A stretch of DNA of 64,000 bases from Planktothrix serta PCC 8927 (GCF_900010725.2 NZ_LR734855.1:93151-157150); one strand, 5' to 3'; counted from the first letter of the stretch, positions 51,635 to 61,242 are shown. Notes: generated by a model from the sequence alone, not told the origin. A program made the numbers and translations.

Positions 51635-52924
51635 ATGAAAGTTAATATTTTTTTCTCCCAGATTAGAAGCCCTTTTTACCTGATTGTCAGAATTTTCCTC
51701 AGTTTATCTCTAGTATTTCTATCGGGTTGTCAGACTACATTACCCCAGGATAATAATGTCATTCATCTGACACTATGGCAATCAATTAATCCTCCAGTAA
51801 ACCGTGATGTTTTTGAAAGATTGGTGGAAAAATTTAATCAAAAACAGAGTAATATTCAAGTAGAGTCTATTTATGCAGAAGGATTACCGAAAGTATTAAC
51901 GGCCGTTGTTGGTAATGCCTCGCCAGATATTCTCTCATTTTATCCTCAACTTACGGGTCAATTTGTAGAACTAGGTGCCATTGTTCCCCTAGAAGAATGG
52001 TTTGACCAATTACCCGGAAAATCTGAAATTATTCCTAACACATTGGAGGAATTAAAATTAGAGGGTCATTTGTGGTCAATTCCCCTTTCTACAAGTAATC
52101 TGGCTATTTTTTATCGTCCCACACTTTTTGAAGCTGCGGGAATAAAAGAAACCCCGAAAACTTGGGAAGAATTACGCCAAGTTGCTAAAAAATTGACTAT
52201 AGATAAAAATGGCGATCAACTCCCCGAACAACATGGAATATTACTGCCTTTAGGTAAGGGAGAATGGACTGTTTTTAGTTGGTTTCCGTTTTTATTAAGT
52301 GCGGGGGGTGAAATAGTAACCAATGGCTATCCCAATTTAACAAATCCTGGAGCGATTACTGCTTTAAAATTCTGGGAAGACTTAATAAAAGAGGGTTCAG
52401 CCATTCTTTCTAGTCCAGAACGGGGTTATGAGGAGGATAATTTTCTGGCTGGTCGTGTGGCAATGCAAATCACTGGCCCTTGGACTTATATTACTAAATC
52501 TAATGTTGATTATCAAATCTTTCCTATCCCTGCTAATGTTGAGAAAGCTACGGTGATTGGGGGTGGAAATCTTTATGTCATGAAGACGAAGCCAGAAAGA
52601 GAGCAGGCAGCACTGAAGTTTTTAGAATTTGTGATCAGTGAAGAATTTCAAACAGAATGGGCGATAGGGACTGGTTTTTTACCCGTTAATCTTAATTCTG
52701 TTAAAAGTCAGGCTTATCAACAATTTCTCAACTCAAAACCTTGGTTAAAAGTGTTTGTAAACCAAATGTCTGTGGCTCGCGCTCGACCTATTATTGCGGG
52801 ATATAATCGTTTATCTGATAGTTTAGGTCGAGCCATTGAGTCCACATTACTCGGTCAATCTTCTGCTGAATCAGCACTTAAACAAGCTCAAGCCCGTTTA
52901 GAACTGATTTGGAATAGGAATTAA
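51635..52924 (+). CDS. Extracellular solute-binding lipoprotein of a sugar ABC transporter
   Basis: 429 aa. The lipoprotein signal ends in LSGC with the lipidated cysteine at position 32. The mature part is family 1 substrate-binding: HLTLWQSINPPVNRDVFERL, ASPDILSFYPQLTGQFVELG, LWSIPLSTSNLAIFYRP, TWEELRQVAKKL and AALKFLEFVISEEFQTEWA. It would deliver a sugar or oligosaccharide to a membrane permease. No permease or ATPase gene is adjacent, so its partners lie elsewhere. It follows the glycosyltransferase by 15 bp and is probably co-transcribed. Confidence 0.9.
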   Translation: MKVNIFFSQIRSPFYLIVRIFLSLSLVFLSGCQTTLPQDNNVIHLTLWQSINPPVNRDVFERLVEKFNQKQSNIQVESIYAEGLPKVLTAVVGNASPDILSFYPQLTGQFVELGAIVPLEEWFDQLPGKSEIIPNTLEELKLEGHLWSIPLSTSNLAIFYRPTLFEAAGIKETPKTWEELRQVAKKLTIDKNGDQLPEQHGILLPLGKGEWTVFSWFPFLLSAGGEIVTNGYPNLTNPGAITALKFWEDLIKEGSAILSSPERGYEEDNFLAGRVAMQITGPWTYITKSNVDYQIFPIPANVEKATVIGGGNLYVMKTKPEREQAALKFLEFVISEEFQTEWAIGTGFLPVNLNSVKSQAYQQFLNSKPWLKVFVNQMSVARARPIIAGYNRLSDSLGRAIESTLLGQSSAESALKQAQARLELIWNRN

Positions 52925-52928
52925 TTAG

Positions 52929-53630
52929 TTACAAATTCCCCGTTTTTTGTTTTAGCAAATAAAGCTTGGCTGCTTCTTCATAATAAGCAGTAGCCGCAGC
53001 AGATTCAGAGGCAATTAAGCGAGTAATAACTTCGTTTGGTTCGGGAACTTGTGGGTGATTGGCATGAACATAATCTAAAACATTATAGCGATACCAGGGG
53101 GCAACACTAGGATGATGGCGTAACTTTTCGCGCATACGATCGCTAATCAGAAAGTTAGATGCAGTAAATAAGCTGTGCCAATAATCACGGGTGCGTAAAT
53201 TAATATGTCCCTCTGTATATTGACCCGGAACGGCGGCGGAAAATATGACCACTGGTGCAACTTTAGTGAGCCAATTTATAATAGTAGGTGAACTTTCTGG
53301 CTGTAAGTGTTCGGCTACTTCTAAGGATATAGCGAGATCAAATTGTTTGTCTTGGAAAAGGTTAGCGATCGCTGTAGGATCATTCAAGTTCAAAGGATAA
53401 AATTCTACTGATAATCCTGTAAAATCCGGTTGAGAATAACCATCAACAGATGTTACCTGTACTCCTAGTTTTGCGAGTTCTCGACTGAGATGACCAGGGC
53501 CACAACCAAAATCTGCTACGGTTTTGGGATGATAAATCTCCACAATATACAAAGCTAGAGTTTGGTAATCTGTGTCAAAAGCATCGCTCTGGAAATAATC
53601 TGAAGTGTAAATAATAGTCTCATCAGTCAT
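52929..53630 (-). CDS. Class I SAM-dependent methyltransferase
   Basis: 233 aa. Motif I is VADFGCGPGHLSRELAKLG, followed by VTSVDGYSQPDF (the acidic ribose-binding position), FDLAISLEVAEHLQPES and later INLRTRDYWHSLFTASNF. It belongs to the Rossmann-fold small-molecule or sugar methyltransferases (type 11/12/23). The N-terminal YYTSDYFQSDAFD-type region and the VAEHL motif are common in enzymes that methylate glycans. It is convergent with the solute-binding gene, 4 bp apart. The substrate is not deducible. Confidence 0.87.
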   Translation of the reverse strand: MTDETIIYTSDYFQSDAFDTDYQTLALYIVEIYHPKTVADFGCGPGHLSRELAKLGVQVTSVDGYSQPDFTGLSVEFYPLNLNDPTAIANLFQDKQFDLAISLEVAEHLQPESSPTIINWLTKVAPVVIFSAAVPGQYTEGHINLRTRDYWHSLFTASNFLISDRMREKLRHHPSVAPWYRYNVLDYVHANHPQVPEPNEVITRLIASESAAATAYYEEAAKLYLLKQKTGNL

Positions 53631-53701
53631 TTTCGTTTATTCCACTTATGTACTCATAAGATAATATAAAAGTTGACCCCAACTGATTATCTTTCACTTG
53701 T

Positions 53702-53732
53702 TTGATTTAGAATACTCAAGACATGGTATAGT
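53702..53732 (+). promoter_or_regulatory. Candidate promoter of rpsB
   Basis: TTGATT and TATAGT separated by 19 bp, about 110 bp upstream of rpsB and just before the leader hairpin. The spacing is slightly long, so this is a tentative sigma-70-type site. Confidence 0.35.
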
Positions 53733-53755
53733 AGAAAGGTTGTCTAAAAATCACA

Positions 53756-53811
53756 CATCCAGGGATTCGGGTGTTTCTAGGGTTTCAACCCTTAGCGAAT
53801 ACGCCTGGATG
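53756..53811 (+). promoter_or_regulatory. rpsB leader hairpin
   Basis: Nested pairing CATCCAGG/CCTGGATG, ATTCG/CGAAT and AGGGTT/AACCCT forms a long stem in the 5' leader, ending 31 nt before the rpsB start. Leaders of rpsB in bacteria bind S2 for autogenous control, so this is a plausible S2-binding or attenuation structure. The details do not have to match the E. coli leader. Confidence 0.55.
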
Positions 53812-53842
53812 GAGGATTAACCCGAATTAGGAGTTATGACGA

Positions 53843-54640
53843 ATGGCCGTTATTAGTTTGGCAGAAATGTTAGAGTCTGGAGTTCATTTTGGACACCAGA
53901 CCCGTCGTTGGAACCCGAAAATGTCTCCTTATATCTACACGGAGCGTAACGGGGTTCATATTATCGATTTAGTTCAAACCGCAGAACTGATGGAAGATGC
54001 CTATGATTATGTCAGAGGCGCTTCTGAACAAGGGAAAAAGTTTTTATTTGTGGGAACTAAACGCCAAGCCGCCGGAATTATCGCCCAAGAAGCGGCGCGC
54101 TGTGGGGGATATTATGTCAATCAACGCTGGTTGGGAGGAATGCTCACCAACTGGACAACGATTAAAACCCGGGTTGAACGTCTGAAAACTTTAGAAGACC
54201 GAGAATCTAGTGGTTATTTCGATTATCTTCCTAAAAAAGAAGCCTCCGTTTTACGTCGAGAATTGACGAAATTACGGAAATATTTAGGAGGAATTAAAGC
54301 GATGCGTCGTGTTCCTGATGTGGTAATTTTAGTTGACCAACGCCGGGAATATAACGCTGTGATGGAATGTCGCAAATTAGATATTCCCATTGTGTCTTTA
54401 TTAGATACAAATTGTGATCCTGATTTAGCCGATATTCATATTCCTGCTAATGATGATGCCATTCGTTCCATTAAGTTGATTGTCGGTAAATTAGCCGATG
54501 CAATTTATGAAGGGCGTCATGGTCAGTTAGATGCCGAAGTCGTTGAAGAAGATTATGAAGCTTACGAAGACGACTATGAAGAAGATGAAGAAGTTGAAGA
54601 AATCGAGGAATTAGATTCCGATAGCGACTCGGAAGAGTAA
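53843..54640 (+). CDS. rpsB: 30S ribosomal protein S2
   Basis: 265 aa. [55 protein letters not shown] and [29 protein letters not shown] are the S2 signatures. Beyond about residue 230 it carries a strongly acidic tail (Glu/Asp/Tyr rich) common in cyanobacterial S2. The start is preceded by AGGAG. It is followed by tsf as in most bacteria. Confidence 0.98.
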   Translation: MAVISLAEMLESGVHFGHQTRRWNPKMSPYIYTERNGVHIIDLVQTAELMEDAYDYVRGASEQGKKFLFVGTKRQAAGIIAQEAARCGGYYVNQRWLGGMLTNWTTIKTRVERLKTLEDRESSGYFDYLPKKEASVLRRELTKLRKYLGGIKAMRRVPDVVILVDQRREYNAVMECRKLDIPIVSLLDTNCDPDLADIHIPANDDAIRSIKLIVGKLADAIYEGRHGQLDAEVVEEDYEAYEDDYEEDEEVEEIEELDSDSDSEE

Positions 54641-54664
54641 AACCGGGCTGAGGAGTCTTCTTTA

Positions 54665-54694
54665 GGGGCAGGTTTAAGGTTTATTCTCCTGCCC
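54665..54694 (+). terminator. Hairpin between rpsB and tsf
   Basis: GGGGCAGG...CCTGCCC with a 15-nt loop, 25 nt after the rpsB stop. It may reduce or end transcription before tsf; the 183-bp gap could also hold a tsf promoter. Confidence 0.5.
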
Positions 54695-54823
54695 TGACTC
54701 CGGGGAAACAATCACGATCAATACAACGCTCAAGACGGAAGAAAGCTAGATTCATTTGTTATAATTTTTTTGACAGATGGGTCATGGCGGTAGGCAAACA
54801 TCAACGAAACCACTGAGGACAAG

Positions 54824-55483
54824 ATGGCGGAAATCTCAGCAAAACTTGTTAAGGAACTGCGCGATAAAACAGGCGCGGGGATGATGGACTGTAAAAGAGC
54901 CCTGACAGAAAATGATGGCGATATCAACAAATCTATCGAATGGTTGCGCCAAAAAGGGATTAGTTCTGCGGACAAGAAAACGGCTCGCAGCGCCACCGAA
55001 GGCTTAGTGGGAAGTTATATTCACACAGGCGGACGGGTTGGGGTCATGGTGGAAGTCAACTGTGAAACTGACTTTGTGGCGCGTCGGGATGAATTTAAAG
55101 CCTTAGTTCAGAATATTGCGATGCAAATCGCAGCTTGTCCCAATGTGGAGTATATTTCTGTTGAGGATATTCCCGCAACAATTGCAGCCAAAGAAAAAGA
55201 AATTGAAATGAAGCGGGATGACTTAGGCAATAAACCCGACAACATTAAAGAAAAAATTGTTCAAGGACGAATTGAAAAACGTCTGAAAGAGATGTCTTTA
55301 GTGGATCAACCTTACATCCGGGATCAAAATATTACGGTGGAAGAGTTGGTGAAACAAAGTATTTCTCTATTAGGGGAAAATATTAAAGTTCGTCGCTTTG
55401 CTCGATTTGTTCTGGGTGAAGGGTTAGAGAAAGAAGAAAAGAATTTTGCCGATGAAGTCGCTGAACAAATGGGCAAAGCCTAG
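54824..55483 (+). CDS. tsf: Elongation factor Ts
   Basis: 219 aa. [29 protein letters not shown] is the N-terminal UBA-like module, [10 protein letters not shown] the conserved core contact with EF-Tu, and the short length is typical of cyanobacteria and plastids, which lack part of the E. coli core. EF-Ts exchanges GDP for GTP on EF-Tu in translation. It forms the classic rpsB-tsf pair. Confidence 0.98.
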   Translation: MAEISAKLVKELRDKTGAGMMDCKRALTENDGDINKSIEWLRQKGISSADKKTARSATEGLVGSYIHTGGRVGVMVEVNCETDFVARRDEFKALVQNIAMQIAACPNVEYISVEDIPATIAAKEKEIEMKRDDLGNKPDNIKEKIVQGRIEKRLKEMSLVDQPYIRDQNITVEELVKQSISLLGENIKVRRFARFVLGEGLEKEEKNFADEVAEQMGKA

Positions 55484-55518
55484 GCTTACTTCTGAAGCCA
55501 AAGCTTAATTAACATAAG

Positions 55519-55556
55519 ACTCCGATCTGTTTAGATTGTAATCAAAGATCGGAGTT
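55519..55556 (+). terminator. Terminator after tsf
   Basis: ACTCCGATCT/AGATCGGAGT with an 18-nt loop, then TCATTCATTCTT. The stem is perfect and 35 nt after the stop. Confidence 0.65.
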
Positions 55557-55562
55557 CATTCA

Positions 55563-55608
55563 TTCTTAATTCGTAATTTGTAATTCGTAATTCGTAATTC
55601 CCAATTCG
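55563..55608. repeat. TTCGTAA heptamer array
   Basis: About five tandem copies of AATTCGT-type heptamers between tsf and the next start. Similar arrays occur after recG and pfkA with different heptamers. Confidence 0.75.
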
Positions 55609-55611
55609 TTT

Positions 55612-56487
55612 ATGGCTGGATCAATAAATCGAATTGAGCAGGATATCACTGCCTTAGAAGAAGCGATCGCTAAAATTGCTCAGGAGTTTTATCAAGCTTA
55701 TGAAGTGTATTTGATGGCTCTGGGGCAAGGAGTACGTCAACAGTTGATTTTGGCGAGTTATCACCTTTGTACTCAAACCTATCCTGAAGCCTTTTTAGAA
55801 TTATCTGTTTCAGAACGACAAAGATTACAAAAAGGACTGAGAAATTTAGCCCAACAAATGCAAATGGCTTTGTGTCAGTCTCTCCAAATTCCGGCAGCTT
55901 TTGAAGTTCAAGATTTAGAGGATTTAGAGGATGAGGATGAGGATTTAGAGGATTTAGAGATAGATGAATCTCCCTCAGAAGATGGGGAAGAAGAACCAGA
56001 AGCCGACACCGCCTTAGAGGTTTCTCCTGTTCTCAAACCGTTGACGCCTGGGCGTTTATTGGCTTGGCAAGAAAGGATTGAAACCGGAATTATTAAAATG
56101 TTGAAACTGCTATCCAAGGATGCCAATTTGTTGTTACAACGGTTTGGGATGTTACCGAAGAAATTACCAGAAGCGATTCTGGAAGTGGCATCTAAGGCGG
56201 AAGCTTCTAGTGAGGGGGTGGCAGGGCCTCCGAATTTGCTCCAGATTATGATTGAGACGGAGGATGATGAGGATTCCCAAATGTCAATGGTGACGCGCTT
56301 AACGACTATTCATTTGCGGTTGGGAGAAATTGAGTTTGCGGATGCGAATGTGATGGCCCGACGTCATCAACTCCGGCATTTATCAGGACAGTTGAGTAGT
56401 ATTCGTCGGGAATATCAAAAAAAGTTACGCGAGAGGGCTATTGTTCAGGCAGAATCAGCTTGGAGAGCGAGTTGGTATGAGGATTAA
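55612..56487 (+). CDS. Conserved cyanobacterial protein of unknown function
   Basis: 291 aa, soluble, mostly helical. N-terminal coiled region (INRIEQDITALEEAIAKIAQ, QTYPEAFLELSVSERQRLQKG), a highly acidic low-complexity stretch at residues ~100-140, and a basic C-terminal helix (RRHQLRHLSGQLSSIRREYQ). No catalytic motif. It sits between tsf and recG, a position I believe is shared by several cyanobacteria, but I do not know its function. Its start directly follows a heptamer array and lacks a good ribosome site. Confidence 0.7.
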   Translation: MAGSINRIEQDITALEEAIAKIAQEFYQAYEVYLMALGQGVRQQLILASYHLCTQTYPEAFLELSVSERQRLQKGLRNLAQQMQMALCQSLQIPAAFEVQDLEDLEDEDEDLEDLEIDESPSEDGEEEPEADTALEVSPVLKPLTPGRLLAWQERIETGIIKMLKLLSKDANLLLQRFGMLPKKLPEAILEVASKAEASSEGVAGPPNLLQIMIETEDDEDSQMSMVTRLTTIHLRLGEIEFADANVMARRHQLRHLSGQLSSIRREYQKKLRERAIVQAESAWRASWYED

Positions 56488-56524
56488 GAATGGCTGCAAT
56501 ACTTATAAATTAAGGGTTTGAGAT

Positions 56525-56820
56525 TTAATTGACTAAAAAATCAAGTGCAAACCTATGTTCCCCCCAGTAGCATTTGCTAAAATTATAGCACCCGGAATTG
56601 AGCCGTGTCAACCCTCTTTAAAATTCGGCTAAATTTTCCCCAAAAAACCGAGAAGCGTAAAGGAGAGAAAAGTCTGTAAGGGTTGAAGATAAGGGGTTAT
56701 GGTAGTTAATTGTTTAAAAAATCAAGTGCGACTCTATAAATAGACTTACTGCATTTGCTAAAATTCTAGCAAATGGGATTTAATATTGTCAACCCCCTCT
56801 ACAATTTGCTGGAATTCTTG
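56525..56820. repeat. Duplicated ~110-bp element (181-bp offset) upstream of recG
   Basis: AAAAAATCAAGTGC (56535, 56716), CATTTGCTAAAATT (56571, 56752) and TGTCAACC (56606, 56787) all recur with a constant 181-bp offset. Copy 2 has a perfect inverted repeat CATTTGCTA-AAATTC-TAGCAAATG; the right arm is decayed in copy 1. This fills most of the 458-bp gene-free gap before recG. Type of element unknown. Confidence 0.75.
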
Positions 56821-56892
56821 TTAGAAAAAGTAATGAGTAGAGAGGTTAAATAAAAGCAAAGGGAATGTCTATTTACTCAAAATACGATATAT

Positions 56893-56898
56893 TATAAT
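56893..56898 (+). promoter_or_regulatory. Candidate -10 box of recG
   Basis: TATAAT, a consensus -10 hexamer, 49 bp before the recG start; no good -35 is evident at the right distance. Confidence 0.35.
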
Positions 56899-56946
56899 AG
56901 GCTTGGGTGAGTCACAAAGATAGGGTACTAGGATACAGAGATTACG

Positions 56947-59430
56947 ATGAAATCTTATCAACCGGACTGGTGGAGATTTAGTAAAGCATTATCCGTTGAA
57001 GCCGAACGGGGTTTTACGAATTTGCAAGGGAATCAATATCAGTTCCATGAATTTTTTTATGTCAGTCTAAAGGAACTGTTTGAAAATGCACCGCCAGAGA
57101 CACAAAAACGGTGTCAAGATTTGGCGGAGGAATTTTTGCGCTATCCTGAATTAGAGTTAGAAGACCGACAACATTTAATTGCAGATACGAGACGGTTTTT
57201 GCTGCAATTGCAACGGTTGTTTGACTGTCGGAATCAGGTATCAGAAATTCGGGAAAGCGAACAAGATCAAAAACAAAATAGAACAACCGTTCCGAATACG
57301 ACGGCAATTACGGAACAGGCAAAAGTTGTTAATCTATCCTTAGAACAATCCTTAGAAAAAATTATCGGGCCGAGAAATAGCGATCGCGTTGCCAAATTAG
57401 GAATTTTAACCGTATTTGATTTACTCTATTATTATCCGAGGGATCATATTGACTATGCACGACAGGTGAAAATTAAGGAATTAGAACCTGGGGAAACGGT
57501 AACGTTAATTGCTCAGGTAAAACGGTGTAGTTGTTTTAGTAGTCCGCGCAATAAAAAATTAACGATATTAGAATTAGTCTTAAGCGATAATACCGGACAA
57601 CTTAAAATTAGTCGGTTTTATGCCGGAAATCGATATAGTAGTAAAGGTTGGCAACATCAACAAAAAACCAATTATTCTCCGGGAGCGTTAATTGCGGCAT
57701 CGGGTTTAGTGAAAAAAAATCAATATGGAATCACCTTAGATAACCCGGAAATAGAAGTGTTAGATCATGCCGGGGGTCAAATTGAATCAATGAAAATTGG
57801 GCGGGTTTTGCCTGTGTATCCGTTATCAGAAGGTATCGGGGCGGATGTGGTGAGAAAAGCGGTAATTGCGGCGTTACCTGCGGCGAAACTATTGCAAGAT
57901 GCTTTACCCCAAGAGTTATTAAATCAATATCAATTAATTGGGTTAACTCATGCCATTGAGAATATTCATTTTCCCCCAGATCGAGATTGTTTATCGGCGG
58001 CGAGACGACGGTTAGTATTTGATGAATTTTTCTATTTACAGTTGGGATTATTAACCCGAAGACAACAGCAGAAACAAGTAGAAACCAGCGCAGTTTTAGC
58101 ACCTCAAGGAAAATTGATTGATGAATTTTATCAGATGTTACCGTTTAAATTAACCAATGCTCAACAAAGGGTGATTCAAGAAATTCTCAATGATTTATAT
58201 TCTCCTGAACCGATGAATCGCTTAGTTCAAGGAGATGTTGGAGCGGGGAAAACCGTTGTGGCGGTGGTGGCAATGTTAGCCGCAATTCAAGCGGGATATC
58301 AAGCCGCTTTAATGGCACCAACGGAAGTTTTAGCCGAACAACATTATCGGAAATTAGTCGAGTGGTTTAATTTAATGCACCTTCCCGTAGAATTATTAAC
58401 AGGTTCAACAAAAGTTGCTAAACGGCGTCAAATTCATGCCCATTTAGAAACGGGAGAATTACCTGTTTTAGTCGGAACCCATGCCTTAATTCAAGATAAA
58501 GTTAATTTTCATCGGTTGGGGTTAGTGGTGATTGATGAACAACATCGATTTGGAGTTCAACAGCGAGCTAGATTACAACAAAAAGGGGAATCTCCCCATG
58601 TTTTAACGATGACGGCGACACCGATTCCCCGAACTTTAGCGTTAACCTTACATGGGGATTTAGATGTCAGTCAAATTGATGAACTTCCCCCCGGACGTCA
58701 ACCCATTCAAACCACTATTTTAACGGGAAAACAACGCCAAGATGCTTATGATTTAATTCGGAGAGAAGTGGCTAAAGGCAGACAGGTGTATGTGGTGTTA
58801 CCGTTAATTGAAGAATCTGAAAAGTTAGATGTCAAATCTGCGGTGGAAGAGCATGATAAATTACAGTCTAAAATTTTTCCTGAGTTTAAAATAGGGTTGT
58901 TACATGGTCGGATGAATAGTGCCCAAAAGGATGAGGCAATTACTCTATTTCGAGCGGGGGAAACGGAAATTTTAGTTTCAACAACGGTGGTGGAAGTGGG
59001 GGTTGATGTTCCGAATGCAACGGTGATGTTAATTGAAAATGCCGAACGGTTTGGATTATCTCAAGTGCATCAATTACGGGGACGGGTAGGTCGAGGAAAG
59101 GATAAATCCTATTGTTTATTATTATTAGGAGGTTCTACCCCAGAAGCGCGACAACGGTTACAGGTTTTAGAACAATCTCAGGATGGGTTTTTGATTGCAG
59201 AAATGGATTTACAATTGCGGGGGCCAGGACAAGTTTTAGGGACTCGTCAATCGGGTTTACCGGATTTTGCGTTAGCGAGTTTAGTGGAGGATCAGGAGGT
59301 GTTACAATTAGCCAGGGAAGCCGCACAAAAAGTCTTAGAAAAAGATAGAACGTTACACAGTTGGCCGTTAATGCGGGAGGAATTAAATCGTCGTTATATT
59401 AAGATTATGGGAGGTAGTATTTTAACGTAA
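56947..59430 (+). CDS. recG: ATP-dependent DNA helicase RecG
   Basis: 827 aa, longer than E. coli RecG (about 693) by an N-terminal extension of ~120 residues typical of cyanobacteria. The wedge/OB domain has LGILTVFDLLYYYPRDHIDY and LVLSDNTGQLKISRFYAGN. Helicase motifs: QGDVGAGKTVVAVVAM (Walker A ~429-436), APTEVLAEQHY, DEQHRFGVQQR (530-533), TMTATPIPRTLALT, STTVVEVGVDVPNATVM and QLRGRVGRG. It remodels stalled forks and Holliday junctions. surE follows within 190 bp. Confidence 0.97.
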   Translation: MKSYQPDWWRFSKALSVEAERGFTNLQGNQYQFHEFFYVSLKELFENAPPETQKRCQDLAEEFLRYPELELEDRQHLIADTRRFLLQLQRLFDCRNQVSEIRESEQDQKQNRTTVPNTTAITEQAKVVNLSLEQSLEKIIGPRNSDRVAKLGILTVFDLLYYYPRDHIDYARQVKIKELEPGETVTLIAQVKRCSCFSSPRNKKLTILELVLSDNTGQLKISRFYAGNRYSSKGWQHQQKTNYSPGALIAASGLVKKNQYGITLDNPEIEVLDHAGGQIESMKIGRVLPVYPLSEGIGADVVRKAVIAALPAAKLLQDALPQELLNQYQLIGLTHAIENIHFPPDRDCLSAARRRLVFDEFFYLQLGLLTRRQQQKQVETSAVLAPQGKLIDEFYQMLPFKLTNAQQRVIQEILNDLYSPEPMNRLVQGDVGAGKTVVAVVAMLAAIQAGYQAALMAPTEVLAEQHYRKLVEWFNLMHLPVELLTGSTKVAKRRQIHAHLETGELPVLVGTHALIQDKVNFHRLGLVVIDEQHRFGVQQRARLQQKGESPHVLTMTATPIPRTLALTLHGDLDVSQIDELPPGRQPIQTTILTGKQRQDAYDLIRREVAKGRQVYVVLPLIEESEKLDVKSAVEEHDKLQSKIFPEFKIGLLHGRMNSAQKDEAITLFRAGETEILVSTTVVEVGVDVPNATVMLIENAERFGLSQVHQLRGRVGRGKDKSYCLLLLGGSTPEARQRLQVLEQSQDGFLIAEMDLQLRGPGQVLGTRQSGLPDFALASLVEDQEVLQLAREAAQKVLEKDRTLHSWPLMREELNRRYIKIMGGSILT

Positions 59431-59527
59431 TTGAGAAGACAGCACTTCGGCAAGCTCAGTGACCAGATAGGAGAATATTTAACTTTAAGGGTTAATAGAG
59501 TATTGGATAAAAAAAGTATACTCTTTC

Positions 59528-59605
59528 TATTGCCTATTGCCTATTGCCTATTGCCTATTGCCTATTGCCTATTGCCTGTTCCCTGTTCCCTGTTCCCTGT
59601 TCCCT
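59528..59605. repeat. TATTGCC and TGTTCCC heptamer arrays upstream of surE
   Basis: Six tandem TATTGCC units run directly into four TGTTCCC units and end 8 nt before the surE ATG. The array occupies the position where a ribosome site would be expected. TGTTCCC is also the unit at 48960-49029 and, inverted, at 10121-10150. Confidence 0.85.
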
Positions 59606-59613
59606 TTAAAAAA

Positions 59614-60291
59614 ATGAAAATTGTATTAACGAATGATGATGGCATTGATGCACCGGGAATTCGAGCGTTAGGGAAGGCTATTTCTGGAGAAAAAATCTGG
59701 ATTGCTCCCCAAAAAGAATATTCTCAATGTGGTCATCAAGTCACAACTCACCAAGGAATTCATGTTGAAAAACGGTCGGAAATTGAATATGCAATTGGGG
59801 GAACTCCAGCCGATTGTATTCGGTTGGCGGTGTCTCATCTTTGTCCTGATTTAAGTTGGGTAATTTCAGGGATTAATCCGGGGGGAAATATGGGGGTTGA
59901 TGTCTATATTTCTGGGACGGTGGCGGCGGTTCGGGAAGCAGCAATTCAGGGAATTCCGGCGATCGCAATATCGCAATATCGCCAAGGCGGAAAACCCGTA
60001 AACTGGAAAACAGCAACTCGTTGGGCTAGTTTAGTCTTAGAGGAATTAATGAAACATCCTCCCCAACGGGGGTGTTTTTGGAATGTTAATTTCCCTTATT
60101 TAGAACCGGAAGAACCCGACCCAGATATGGTATTTTGTAAACTAGGAACCCAATCTTTACCAATTAACTATAGAAGAGAAGGAGATTATTTTTATTATTA
60201 TGGGAACTATAGCGATCGCACCTATGAACTCGGAACAGATGTAGAGGTTTGTTTCCGGGGAAAAATTGCTGTGACTTTAATTAAATTGTAG
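59614..60291 (+). CDS. surE: 5'/3'-nucleotidase SurE
   Basis: 225 aa from ATG 59614 (MKIVLTNDDGIDAPGIRALG); the longer frame from 59431 would translate the heptamer array and is rejected. Metal site: NDD at the start, then YSQCGHQVTT (the conserved S) and SGINPGGNMGVDVYISGTVAAVREA with the active-site Asn. SurE is a metal-dependent nucleoside-5'-monophosphatase of stationary phase. No Shine-Dalgarno is visible because the heptamer array abuts the start. Confidence 0.95.
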   Translation: MKIVLTNDDGIDAPGIRALGKAISGEKIWIAPQKEYSQCGHQVTTHQGIHVEKRSEIEYAIGGTPADCIRLAVSHLCPDLSWVISGINPGGNMGVDVYISGTVAAVREAAIQGIPAIAISQYRQGGKPVNWKTATRWASLVLEELMKHPPQRGCFWNVNFPYLEPEEPDPDMVFCKLGTQSLPINYRREGDYFYYYGNYSDRTYELGTDVEVCFRGKIAVTLIKL

Positions 60292-60519
60292 GTTAGAAAG
60301 AAACCTGGTTTTTAGCTAAATTATTGATAATTATCCTAAATGTTGGGGCAAAAACCCGGTTTCTGGACGACCCGTAAAGCATCTCAAACCGTAAATGTGA
60401 CAATTCTTAACACTATTTTTTATCAAATCAGTTTAATCTTAATAATTAGGCGGTTTTTCTCGGTGCTGTCATTAGCAAGACGCCTATTGTTGAATTTAGC
60501 TTTGGGATTAAATTTTAGT

Positions 60520-61242
60520 ATGAGCGTTAACTTAGCAACCCAACTGCGAGAAGGCACGAAGAAGTCTCACACAATGGCGGAAAATGTCGGTTTTATCAAG
60601 TGCTTTTTAAAGGGTACGGTAGAAAAGACATCTTACCGGAAATTAGCGGGAAATCTCTATTTTGTCTACACTGCAATGGAAGAGGAGATGGAACGCCACC
60701 GCAACCATCCTGTTTTGTCTAAATTGTATTTTCCTGAACTGAATCGGAAACAAAGTTTAGAGCAGGATTTATACTATTATTATGGAGAAAATTGGAAGGA
60801 AGAAGTCCAACCTTCTGAAGCAGGAAAAGCATACATTGCTCGAATTCGGGAAGTTTCTAATTCTCAACCCGAATTACTAATTTCTCATCTGTATACTCGC
60901 TATATGGGTGATTTATCTGGGGGTCAAATTCTCAAAGGAATTGCTCAAAATGCTATGAACCTACCCGAAGGAAAAGGAACTCAATTTTATGAGTTCAACG
61001 ATATTCCTGACGAAAAAGCTTTTAAAGTCAATTATCGTCAACAAATGGATAGCGTTGATATTGATCAAGAGATGGCGACTCGCATTGTCAATGAAGCTAA
61101 TGATGCCTTCGGGATGAACATGAAAATGTTCAATGAATTAGAAGGTAATTTAATTAAAGCTATTGGTCAAATGTTATTCAATACGTTAACTCGCCGCCGT
61201 AACCAAGGGTCAACGGAAGAGTTAGCAACCGCCGCCGAATAA
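60520..61242 (+). CDS. ho1: Heme oxygenase, biliverdin-producing
   Basis: 240 aa from ATG 60520 (MSVNLATQLREGTKKSHTMA), the exact length of cyanobacterial HO1; the frame from 60340 is an artefact extension. The proximal haem-ligand His is in KKSHTMAE, and the distal helix is YTRYMGDLSGGQILKG. The enzyme opens haem to biliverdin IX-alpha using ferredoxin, the first step toward phycocyanobilin. It is a single gene here. Confidence 0.96.
   Translation: MSVNLATQLREGTKKSHTMAENVGFIKCFLKGTVEKTSYRKLAGNLYFVYTAMEEEMERHRNHPVLSKLYFPELNRKQSLEQDLYYYYGENWKEEVQPSEAGKAYIARIREVSNSQPELLISHLYTRYMGDLSGGQILKGIAQNAMNLPEGKGTQFYEFNDIPDEKAFKVNYRQQMDSVDIDQEMATRIVNEANDAFGMNMKMFNELEGNLIKAIGQMLFNTLTRRRNQGSTEELATAAE

Noticed and set aside
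57731-58102. 123-codon minus-strand frame in recG
   Set aside because: Antisense to conserved RecG coding sequence.
59431-59613. 61-residue N-terminal extension of SurE
   Set aside because: Consists of translated heptamer repeats (LLPIAYCLLPIAY); the SurE family starts at MKIVLTNDDG.
60340-60519. 60-residue N-terminal extension of heme oxygenase
   Set aside because: Start at 60520 gives the exact family length and N-terminus.
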